DNA from: Mycobacterium interjectum
GTDB taxonomy: Bacteria; Actinomycetota; Actinomycetes; Mycobacteriales; Mycobacteriaceae
DNA length: 37,758 bases
NCBI RefSeq assembly: GCF_900078675.2
Contig: NZ_LT546237.1
Span: forward strand, 4,207,851-4,245,608
Reading direction: 5' to 3'
In this document: positions 8,467-14,578 of the stretch, in pieces
Layout: each line of letters opens with the position of its first letter
Numbering within the stretch: the first letter of the stretch is position 1
Position numbers and translations under genes: made by a program
The notes under the pieces: model-generated
What the model was told of the DNA's origin: nothing
Seen by the model: only the letters and a program-made list of their open reading frames with translations
Databases searched by the model: none

Positions 8467-8820
8467 TCACCGGGCCAGCGGGCTGTAGAAGACCAGGCCA
8501 TTGCCCTTGTTGTCGTAGACCACGGCGCGCCGCTCGTGCGCATCGTCGTACGGGCCTGTCACGATGCCGCCACCACTTGCCTCGACCGCCTTGGCTGCGG
8601 CATCGACATCAGTGGTCTTGATCCCGACGACGACCTGGCCGGGTATGGGGTGGTCCACCGCGGTCGCCAGCGCGAGGGTGACCGCCCCGCCGTCGAGCGC
8701 GGCGAAATGGGCTCCGTCGCGGAACTTCAGCGGCATTCCCAGGGTCTCGCTGTAAAAGCGGACCGACTCATCCAGGTCGTCGGTCGACAACACGATCATC
8801 CGGACCTCATGCGTGCTCAC
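8467..8820 (-). CDS. VOC-superfamily (glyoxalase/bleomycin-resistance-like) protein
   Basis: Small metal-binding-fold protein of the vicinal oxygen chelate superfamily, 117 residues. It contains two beta-alpha-beta-beta-beta units: the first with VLSTDDLDESVRFYSETLGM, the second with GIKTTDVDAAAKAVEASGG and ending YDNKGNGLVFYSP, the usual end of this fold. The substrate cannot be told from sequence. The GTG start at 8820 is preceded by an excellent GAGGAGG ribosome site 6 bases upstream. It shares a 38-base divergent promoter region with the YdeI-like gene on the other strand and is followed after 22 bases by the peroxidase, so a detoxification or oxidative-stress pair is a reasonable but unproven reading. 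Confidence 0.85.
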   Translation of the reverse strand: MSTHEVRMIVLSTDDLDESVRFYSETLGMPLKFRDGAHFAALDGGAVTLALATAVDHPIPGQVVVGIKTTDVDAAAKAVEASGGGIVTGPYDDAHERRAVVYDNKGNGLVFYSPLAR

Positions 8821-8846
8821 TGCTGCCTCCTCGGGCTGGGTCGCCT

Positions 8847-8852
8847 TACCCT
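8847..8852 (+). promoter_or_regulatory. Candidate -10 element for leaderless transcription of the YdeI-like gene
   Basis: TACCCT fits the mycobacterial TANNNT -10 consensus and ends 6 bases before the GTG start at 8859, so transcription would begin at or next to the start codon. No Shine-Dalgarno sequence precedes this GTG. The same TACCCT-N6-GTG arrangement occurs in front of leuS. Confidence 0.45.
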
Positions 8853-8858
8853 AGCCCG

Positions 8859-9125
8859 GTGAGCAGCAACCGAGTCCCCGGCGGAGTGGTGCACAGATTG
8901 CCGGCAGACCTGCGTGCGGCGCTGAGCGCGAACTCGACGGCGTTGGCGGCCTGGCAGGACATTACGCCCTTGGCGCGCAACGAGTTCATCTGCTGGGTCG
9001 AGGACGCCAAACAAGACGCGACCCGAAAGCGGCGCATCCGCCGAACGCAGGAGGAGCTAGAAGAAGGCAAGCGCCGGCCGTGCTGCTGGCCCGGGTGCAA
9101 GCACCGCGAGCGCACCGGCAAGTAA
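8859..9125 (+). CDS. Short YdeI/OmpD-associated family protein
   Basis: An 88-residue protein that resembles the C-terminal 'OmdA/YdeI' domain: VHRLPADLRAALSANSTALAAWQDITPLARNEFICWVEDAKQ, then a run of basic residues (RKRRIRRTQEELEEGKRRPC) and a final CCWPGCKHR. In the family the WxxxTPLARNE...W segment, followed by KxxxTRxRRI, is diagnostic. Proteins of this group are linked to stress or bacteriocin protection in a few bacteria, but the biochemical role is not established and I assign none. The GTG at 8859 appears leaderless. Divergent from the VOC/peroxidase pair. The C-terminal CCxxxC triplet is a small feature that could bind metal. Confidence 0.8.
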   Translation: MSSNRVPGGVVHRLPADLRAALSANSTALAAWQDITPLARNEFICWVEDAKQDATRKRRIRRTQEELEEGKRRPCCWPGCKHRERTGK

Positions 9126-9134
9126 GCGGGCCGG

Positions 9135-9464
9135 CTAGGACCGCAGCCACCGGTGGACGTCGGCGGTCACGGGGTCGGTGATGTCGTCGAACTCGGGGTG
9201 TTTCTTGAGCACCGTGACCACCATGGAGCACACGGGGACGACGCGCTTGCCGTCGTCGCGCGCGGCGTTCAGCGCCTCCTCGACGAGGATGGTGGCCAGG
9301 CCCCGTCCGCCATACGCGGGGTCGATCTCGGTGTGGTAGAAGACGCGCTGATCGCCCCGGTCGGCGAAGTCGGCGAGGCCGACGGGCTTGCCCTCGACCG
9401 AGATGGTGTACCGACCCTCCTCCGCGGCGACGGTGGTCGGGGCGCCGGTCTTGTCGGCGGTCAT
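9135..9464 (-). CDS. GNAT-like small N-acetyltransferase (Acetyltransf_CG/YidJ type)
   Basis: A 109-residue protein of the minimal GNAT family. RYTISVEGKPVGLADF corresponds to the first beta strands, VFYHTEIDPAYGGRGLATILVEEAL holds the acetyl-CoA-binding R/QxxGxG-like segment (GGRGLA), and VVPVCSMVVTVLKKHPEF is the typical ending with conserved Cys and Pro. The family acts on unknown acceptors. The ATG at 9464 overlaps the pirin stop (ATGA), so the two are translationally coupled, and the pair follows an acyl-CoA dehydrogenase gene in the same operon. Confidence 0.87.
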   Translation of the reverse strand: MTADKTGAPTTVAAEEGRYTISVEGKPVGLADFADRGDQRVFYHTEIDPAYGGRGLATILVEEALNAARDDGKRVVPVCSMVVTVLKKHPEFDDITDPVTADVHRWLRS

Positions 9465-10444
9465 GTGTGTTCCCTTCTATGCGGTGCCGGTCGAGGCCGC
9501 AGCCGGGTGGTCGGCAGCGGCGGGGCGGGCAGTCGCGTGACCGAACCCCGGTAGCCAGCGACGGTGCCGAAGCGATCGGCGCCGTCCTCCCACAGTCGCC
9601 GGTAGCCGACGATGTCGTCGTGACTGCGCCCGACGAAGTTCCACCACATCACCAACTGTTCCGCGAACGGTGTTCCGCCCAGCACCAGCACCCGAGCGGG
9701 CCGGTCACCGGGGTTGTGCAAGGGCACAATCGAATTGCCCGCTGCTTGGTAGCCGAAGTCGGCGACCTCCAGGGTAGTCCCGCCCATCGCGACGGGTCCC
9801 GCGTCGCAGAGCAGGCCGTGTTCGAATGCCGGATCGACCTCGATGTCCAGCGCGGCGTTCGGCTCCAGGTCGAGCTGCGCGCCGAGCAGCGGCGTGAACG
9901 TGCGCACCGGCGAGCGGCTGCCCGCCAGCTCCCCGAGAAACACGCGTGCCACCGCCCCTGGCAGCGGAATCGGCGGGGGCGCATAGTGGGCGAAGTCGCG
10001 GCCGGTGTCGCGGTGCGAATCGGGCAGCGCGACCCACAACTGCACCCCGTGCAACGCGGCGTCCGAGCCGATCGACACCTCGGAGTGACAAATGCCCGCG
10101 CCCGCGGTCATCAGGTTCAGCTCGCCGGGCCGGACCAGCGCATGAACTCCGCCGCTGTCGCGGTGCTCCACCGCCCCGCCGAACAACCAACTCGCCGTTT
10201 GCAATCCGGTGTGTGGATGTGGCGGGACGTCCATGCGCGCGGGCACGGGGTCTTCGGGGAGGCCATAGTGGTCGATGAAGCACCAGGCGCCGACCAGCGA
10301 GCGGTGCCGTTGCGGAAGCGTGCGGTGAACCGGGATCGCCCTCGGGCCGCCCAGCGGAACTTCGCGTGGATGCAAAACCTCGACACCGACGGCGCCCGAT
10401 GCGCGGCAGGCGACCTCGACCGGCGCGGTCTCGAGGTTGCTCAC
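9461..10444 (-). CDS. Pirin-family bicupin protein
   Basis: Iron-binding bicupin of 327 residues. The N-terminal cupin carries the metal ligands seen in pirins: PPHPHTGLQTASW (two His) and TAGAGICHSEVS (His and Glu). The second cupin contains PLHNPGDRPARVLVLGG and ends FVGRSHDDIVGYRR, also typical. Some pirins have quercetinase activity or act as redox-sensitive cofactors; the substrate here is unknown. Start choice: the GTG at 10444 gives VSNLETAPVEVACR, which reads like the family N-terminus; a GTG at 10477 that overlaps the acyl-CoA dehydrogenase stop (GTGA) would add 11 Arg/Pro-rich residues and is a real alternative given the coupling seen elsewhere here. The stop overlaps the acetyltransferase start. 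Confidence 0.88.
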   Translation of the reverse strand: MSNLETAPVEVACRASGAVGVEVLHPREVPLGGPRAIPVHRTLPQRHRSLVGAWCFIDHYGLPEDPVPARMDVPPHPHTGLQTASWLFGGAVEHRDSGGVHALVRPGELNLMTAGAGICHSEVSIGSDAALHGVQLWVALPDSHRDTGRDFAHYAPPPIPLPGAVARVFLGELAGSRSPVRTFTPLLGAQLDLEPNAALDIEVDPAFEHGLLCDAGPVAMGGTTLEVADFGYQAAGNSIVPLHNPGDRPARVLVLGGTPFAEQLVMWWNFVGRSHDDIVGYRRLWEDGADRFGTVAGYRGSVTRLPAPPLPTTRLRPRPAPHRREHT

Positions 10445-10473
10445 CCGACCGACGCTACGCCTCGTGGGAGGCC

Positions 10474-11856
10474 TCACCGGCCCGGCGGCCGCAGCACCTT
10501 CATCGCCAGCCGCATGACCGGGTCGGGGACGCGGTCCTGCATCGACAGCGCGGCGTCGGCGGCGCGGGATCGCAGCGGGGTGCCGCGACCGAATAGCCGG
10601 TTCAGCGGGCCACCGGTCGGCTCGATCACCACATGCAGCGGCGGGGTTCCCACCGCGGCGCCCAGCGCATTGGCGATGACCATCCGCTGAATCTCGCTGG
10701 TGCCCTCAAAGATGGTGTAGAGCTTGGCATCCCGATACCACTTCTCCACCGGGTGATCGGTGATGTAGCCCCAGCCGCCCATCGTCTGGACGGCCCGTTC
10801 GGTGGCCTTCACCGCGACCTCGCTGGCCGCGAATTTCGACATCGAGCCCTCGCCGCGCTCAAACGGGACGTTGTTGGCCGCCATCCAGGAGGCGCGCCAG
10901 GTCAAGAGCCGGGCGGCGTCGATCTCGGTGGCCAGCTCCGCCAGCGGAAACGCGATGCCCTGGTTGTCGATGATCGGGCCGCCGAAGGCCTCTCGTTCCG
11001 TGGCGTACCACGTCGCGTACTCCAATGCGGCGCGGGCGATCCCGATCGCCTGGGCGGCGACCATGGGGCGGGTCTGCTCGAAGGTGCCCAACGTGGCCGA
11101 GCCGGATCGCTTTCCACCGGCCACCACCTCGCGGGCCTTGGCGAGTTTGTGTTCGAGCTTCTCTTCTCCGCCAAGCAGATTGGCTCCCGGAACGCGCACC
11201 CCCTCGAACAGCAATTCGGCGGTGTGAGACGCACGGCAACCCAGCTTGTCGAGCTTTCGGACCAGCTTCAGCCCCGGCGTGCCGCCGGGCACGACGAACA
11301 GCGCTTGACCGCGGTGCCCGAGTTCCTCATCGACGACCGCGTTGACCACATGCACATTGGCGATGCCGCCGTTGCCGATCCACATCTTGTGCCCGTCGAT
11401 GATCCAGTCGTCACCGTCGCGGCGCGCGCGAGTGCGCAGATTGCGGACATCGCTGCCGCCCTCGGGCTCGGAGATCGCCAGGGCGGCAAGCTTGATATCG
11501 CCTGGGGTCCCGAAACATTCGGGTGCCCACTCGAGCATTTGCTCCGGCGACGCTGCCTGACCGATCGCCGACAGTGCCAGCGCGGGCATGACGATCGCCA
11601 ATCCGATTCCCGCGCAGCCCCAGAAGAGCTCCTCCATGAACATCGGTAGCGAAATGCCGGTCGGGTCACCGATCAGGTCGCGGTAGAACAGCGGACTGTA
11701 GAAGCCGCGCTGGGCGGCCTCCTCCAGCACCGGCCAGGGAAATTCCTGGCGCTGGTCGTAATGGAGCGCCACGGGTCGGATCACTTCTTCGGCGAACTCG
11801 TGCGTGCGCCGGGCCAGGTCGTGTTGTGCCGCCGTTGGTGTCAGGTCGAACGTCAT
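10474..11856 (-). CDS. Acyl-CoA dehydrogenase (FadE family)
   Basis: FAD enzyme that introduces the alpha,beta double bond into an acyl-CoA, in fatty acid or other acyl catabolism. The 460-residue protein has the three-domain ACAD fold: an N-terminal helical domain, a beta domain with LAALAISEPEGGSDVRNL (flavin and substrate contact) and WIGNGG, and a C-terminal helical domain with TMGGWGYITDHPVEKWYRDAK and the catalytic-base region YTIFEGTSEIQRMVIA, where the Glu of FEGT sits at the usual position. A roughly 50-residue tail follows. Substrate chain length cannot be inferred. It leads a three-gene operon with pirin and a GNAT protein. I do not recognise this block at the equivalent place in M. 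tuberculosis, so it looks like an accessory insertion between tRNA-Leu and whiB5. Confidence 0.93.
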   Translation of the reverse strand: MTFDLTPTAAQHDLARRTHEFAEEVIRPVALHYDQRQEFPWPVLEEAAQRGFYSPLFYRDLIGDPTGISLPMFMEELFWGCAGIGLAIVMPALALSAIGQAASPEQMLEWAPECFGTPGDIKLAALAISEPEGGSDVRNLRTRARRDGDDWIIDGHKMWIGNGGIANVHVVNAVVDEELGHRGQALFVVPGGTPGLKLVRKLDKLGCRASHTAELLFEGVRVPGANLLGGEEKLEHKLAKAREVVAGGKRSGSATLGTFEQTRPMVAAQAIGIARAALEYATWYATEREAFGGPIIDNQGIAFPLAELATEIDAARLLTWRASWMAANNVPFERGEGSMSKFAASEVAVKATERAVQTMGGWGYITDHPVEKWYRDAKLYTIFEGTSEIQRMVIANALGAAVGTPPLHVVIEPTGGPLNRLFGRGTPLRSRAADAALSMQDRVPDPVMRLAMKVLRPPGR

Positions 11857-11927
11857 AGATCCGCCTCGGGGTAAACAGAGTCGGTCGTGTCAAGCCGGTC
11901 TACCCCGTCGGCTGGGTCAGCAAACTG

Positions 11928-12344
11928 TCAGGCGGCGGAACGGGGCCCCACTTGTGCGGTTGGCAGGTGCAACACCACCGCGGCGACGAGAACCGCGTCA
12001 TGCTCGTGGCGCGCCAACAGCGCCGCGTTCTCGGGCAGCTGCCGTGCATTGATCTCGCCGGCGGCGATCCGGCGCAGCACGTCATGGGCGCGGGCGAGTT
12101 GTTCGCGCTTGCGGTACTGGCCGCCGGGCAGTTTGACGCCGGCCCAGACGCCGTACTCCTCGCGGTGGGCGATGGCGTGCTGGGCGCACCGCCGCTGCTG
12201 CGCCAGCGGGCAGCGGCGCAGGCACTGGATCCGCGCCTCGGTGGCGGACCGCTCGTATGCCCGCGCTTTCGCCGCGCCGTCGCCACCGTCGTCGTCGGGA
12301 TAGCCGAACCACAGTTCCGGGTTGGCTGCACAGGGGTGTCCCAT
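11928..12344 (-). CDS. whiB5: WhiB-family iron-sulfur transcription factor WhiB5
   Basis: Redox-responsive [4Fe-4S] transcription factor; in M. tuberculosis WhiB5 is reported to affect virulence and to influence type VII secretion genes. The ATG at 12344 gives 138 residues starting MGHPCAANPELWFGYP, with a strong GGAGAAGGAGA ribosome site. Cluster ligands are Cys5 and the triplet Cys41, Cys45, Cys53 in QCLRRCPLAQQRRC; the spacing (CX3C then X7C) is wider than the common CX2CX5C. The WhiB turn motif is YGVWAGVKLPGGQYRKR (GVWAG rather than GVWGG), followed by the basic DNA-binding stretch. Upstream start codons in the open frame were rejected for lack of ribosome sites and because they would cover the control region. 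Divergent from the XRE regulator gene. Confidence 0.94.
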   Translation of the reverse strand: MGHPCAANPELWFGYPDDDGGDGAAKARAYERSATEARIQCLRRCPLAQQRRCAQHAIAHREEYGVWAGVKLPGGQYRKREQLARAHDVLRRIAAGEINARQLPENAALLARHEHDAVLVAAVVLHLPTAQVGPRSAA

Positions 12345-12488
12345 GTCGGTCTCCTTCTCCAGCGGTGAAACGTTGGCAAAAGCGTATACATAGATACGTT
12401 CCCCGCGCAAGAGAAACGTGATAAAAACGTATATTCGCTGGGCAGCCCGATGCCGTGTGTAATATCCGGCCTATGGCCGGAGCGTGCG
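12345..12488. promoter_or_regulatory. Divergent whiB5/XRE control region with repeated AAACGT boxes and CGTAT dyad
   Basis: This 144-base gap is strikingly AT-rich for the window. It contains AAACGT on the plus strand at 12368-12373, 12414-12419 and 12425-12430; the last two are 11 bases apart, one helical turn. A perfect dyad CGTAT-N6-ATACG lies at 12383-12398. An ACGTATATTC box lies at 12427-12436 and overlaps the third AAACGT. TATACAT and TATATT within the boxes could double as -10 elements for the two genes. The repeated boxes are what one expects of an operator for the adjacent XRE protein or for WhiB5; which one binds is not decidable from sequence. Confidence 0.6.
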
Positions 12489-13277
12489 GTGAGCCGTGAA
12501 TCGGCCGGCGCGGCAATCCGCGCGTTGCGTGAGTCCCGCGACTGGTCGCTGGCAGAGCTGGCCGCCGCGACGGGTGTCAGCATCATGGGGCTGAGCTTCC
12601 TCGAGCGCGGCGCCCGTAAGCCGCACAAAAGCACAGTTCAGAAGGTCGAGAACGGGCTGGGCCTACCGCCGGGCACCTACTCTCGGCTGCTGGTGGCCGC
12701 CGACCCGGATGCCGAGTTGGCCCGGCTGATGGCAGCGCAGCCGGTCGACAGGGGGCCTGCGCGGGCCGCCGGCGCGGTGGTGGTCGACCGCCACAGCGAC
12801 ACCGAAGTCCTGGAGGGCTACGCCGAAGCTCAACTCGACGCGCTCAAATCCGTCATCGATCGGCTGCCGGCGACGACATCAAACGAATATGAGACGTATA
12901 TTCTGTCTGTGATCGCTCAATGCGTGAAGGCGGAGATGCTGGCCGCCAGCTCATGGCGGGTGGCCGTCAACGCCGGCGCCGACTCGACGGGCCGGCTCAT
13001 GGAGCATCTGCAGGCTCTCGAGGCGACGCGCACGGCACTGCTGGAACGGATGCCCACCAGCTTGAGCGCGCGCTTCGATCGCGCGTGCGTGCAGTCGTCG
13101 TTGCCGGAGACGGTCATCGCGGCGCTCGTCGGCGTTGGCACCGACGACATGTGGGACATCCGCAACCGGGGCGTGATCCCCCCGGGGGCGCTCCCCCGCG
13201 TCCGTGCCTTCGCCGAGGCCGTCGAGTCGTCCGGCGGGGCGGACCCGGATCGCGATGGCGGCGAGGAGGCGTCGTGA
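12489..13277 (+). CDS. XRE-family transcriptional regulator (Rv0023 orthologue)
   Basis: DNA-binding regulator of 262 residues. The N-terminus is a lambda-repressor-like helix-turn-helix (about residues 5-60): AIRALRESRDWSLAELAAATG, then VSIMGLSFLERGARKPHKST and VQKVENGLGLPPGTYSRLL. The remainder is a mycobacterium-specific region of unknown fold, including LPATTSNEYETYILSVIAQ and MWDIRNRGVIPPGALPRVRAFA; the ending resembles an additional HTH-like turn. The start is the GTG at 12489, matching the known orthologue and preceded by GGAG about 8 bases upstream; in-frame earlier starts lie in the control region. It is divergent from whiB5 and overlaps the next gene by GTGA, so it probably controls, and is co-transcribed with, the downstream secretion-related cluster (inference). 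Confidence 0.92.
   Translation: MSRESAGAAIRALRESRDWSLAELAAATGVSIMGLSFLERGARKPHKSTVQKVENGLGLPPGTYSRLLVAADPDAELARLMAAQPVDRGPARAAGAVVVDRHSDTEVLEGYAEAQLDALKSVIDRLPATTSNEYETYILSVIAQCVKAEMLAASSWRVAVNAGADSTGRLMEHLQALEATRTALLERMPTSLSARFDRACVQSSLPETVIAALVGVGTDDMWDIRNRGVIPPGALPRVRAFAEAVESSGGADPDRDGGEEAS
12885..12903. promoter_or_regulatory. Possible intragenic operator: GAATAT-N7-ATATTC dyad inside the XRE gene
   Basis: A perfect 6-bp dyad, GAATAT (12885-12890) and ATATTC (12898-12903), lies within the coding sequence. It contains ACGTATATTC at 12894-12903, the identical ten bases found in the whiB5/XRE control region at 12427-12436. In otherwise GC-rich coding DNA a shared AT-rich decamer is unusual, but codon constraint (residues ETYIL) may explain it. 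Confidence 0.3.
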
Positions 13278-14101
13278 CCGAGAGCGAAATCGAGGTGCTG
13301 ACCCGCGGCCATCGACTCTTTGGCGACAGCACGAGCCCACCGACGCTGGATGCGGGCACCGCCCATCACCGCGAGTCGCTGCAATCTGGCGCCGACATCA
13401 ATAGCGTTGTGGCACAAGGTGTTTACCGGCTGGCGGTGGCCCAAAGTGAGCATCGCCTGCAGTCGGCGGCGCGCACGGATGCTCAAGCCGCCGGGGTCAT
13501 CGCCCGCGCCCACCAGGACCGCGCCGCGGCCCGTGACCGCACCAAATCCGTGCTCGACGAGGCCCGTGCCGACGCCGCCGCGACTCCGATTCCCCTGACG
13601 CCGATGGCCCAGCGCGAGGCGATGCGGCGCCGCGTGGCCCGGCTGCGCGCGCAGCGGGCGCACGTCCTGTCGGCCCGCCTGAAGGCGCGCCGGCACTCCA
13701 CGGCGCTGCGGGCGCTGCGGTATGGCCTGACACACCATCGTTTTCCCGGCCCGCCGGCGTCGAATGGGCGCGCCGCGGTGGCCGTGCGCGCGGCCTTGTC
13801 GCGATTGGGGCGCCCATACGTCTGGGGCGCGACCGGACCCGGCCAGTTCGACTGCTCCGGGTTGGTTCAGTGGTCCTACGCGCAGGCGGGCGTTCACCTG
13901 GGCCGCACCACCTATCAGCAGATCAACGAGGGGGTTGCGGTGCCCCGCTCGCTGGTCCGGCCGGGCGATCTCGTCTTCCCCCACGCCGGACACGTACAGC
14001 TGGCGATCGGCAACAACCTCGTTGTCGAGGCGCCCTACGCGGGCGCCTCAGTGCGAATCAGTCGGCTGGGCACCAACATTGCGATTCGGCGGCCGTTATG
14101 A
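13274..14101 (+). CDS. NlpC/P60 peptidoglycan hydrolase with N-terminal helical (DUF4226-like) domain, no signal peptide (Rv0024 orthologue)
   Basis: Cys-peptidase predicted to cut peptide stems of peptidoglycan. The C-terminal NlpC/P60 domain (about residues 165-275) has [20 protein letters not shown] with nucleophile Cys194, [18 protein letters not shown] with catalytic His240, and VEAPYAG supplying the third polar position. Residues 1-160 are charged helices with an LFG motif near residue 15, followed by a region resembling the DUF4226-like domain of the next two genes. There is no signal peptide or membrane helix, so Sec export is unlikely; the secretion-related neighbourhood suggests type VII export (inference). 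The GTG at 13274 overlaps the regulator stop (GTGA) and follows GAGGAGG; the longer open frame upstream is a shadow of the regulator gene. Confidence 0.9.
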   Translation: MTESEIEVLTRGHRLFGDSTSPPTLDAGTAHHRESLQSGADINSVVAQGVYRLAVAQSEHRLQSAARTDAQAAGVIARAHQDRAAARDRTKSVLDEARADAAATPIPLTPMAQREAMRRRVARLRAQRAHVLSARLKARRHSTALRALRYGLTHHRFPGPPASNGRAAVAVRAALSRLGRPYVWGATGPGQFDCSGLVQWSYAQAGVHLGRTTYQQINEGVAVPRSLVRPGDLVFPHAGHVQLAIGNNLVVEAPYAGASVRISRLGTNIAIRRPL

Positions 14102-14475
14102 CAGATGAATCCGCGCCCGAACGTTCCGGACCCTCGCTGGGCGCCATCCAGGCGCGGCAGTCGGCGCTGGCCGGCCGGCACAGCGCCGCCTCCGACGCCG
14201 ACCGCGTGCTGGCCGAGGTGCTCGCCAGCGCTCATGCCGCCACCCGGGAAAGCGTCAGGCGACTCGACGCGATCGCCGAGGAGATCGACCGTGCCGCCCT
14301 TCAGCGCGGTGACCTTGCGGCCGGCACCCCCTTGGGGGCGCGCGAACTGCGCCGGTTTCTGCTGGATAAGCAACGCGAGATCGCGCGGGTCGTGGCCGAT
14401 GCCCGCGAACTCGGACGCGCGAAAAGGGCTGTCCTGGAAGGGCTGCGCGCACAGTACACCGTTCCCGCTGACTAG
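14098..14475 (+). CDS. DUF4226-domain protein (Rv0025 orthologue)
   Basis: A 125-residue, Ala/Arg-rich, all-helical protein of unknown function. Its body (about residues 15-120) is one DUF4226-like domain: [41 protein letters not shown] and [20 protein letters not shown]. The same elements recur in the next gene, where TPAGARDFQRFLIGKLRDI lines up with [19 protein letters not shown]. There is no signal peptide, membrane segment or cysteine. The ATG at 14098 overlaps the hydrolase stop (ATGA), so the two are made together. DUF4226 proteins occur near WXG100/EspC-type genes in mycobacteria, which points to a role with a type VII substrate, as partner or targeting domain; this is inference from context. 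Confidence 0.88.
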   Translation: MTDESAPERSGPSLGAIQARQSALAGRHSAASDADRVLAEVLASAHAATRESVRRLDAIAEEIDRAALQRGDLAAGTPLGARELRRFLLDKQREIARVVADARELGRAKRAVLEGLRAQYTVPAD

Positions 14476-14578
14476 CCGCGACCCCCTCCCCGCTCGGTGG
14501 TGCACAGGCGCGTCGGGGTGAATTGTCGGCTGGAACGTGCCTGGGTACTGTCGCCCGGCATGGAGGGGCGCGCCACCG

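Noticed and set aside
12917..13993. 358-residue minus-strand open frame over the XRE and NlpC/P60 genes
   Set aside because: It covers two genes with strong homology and crosses their overlapping junction; no motif was found.
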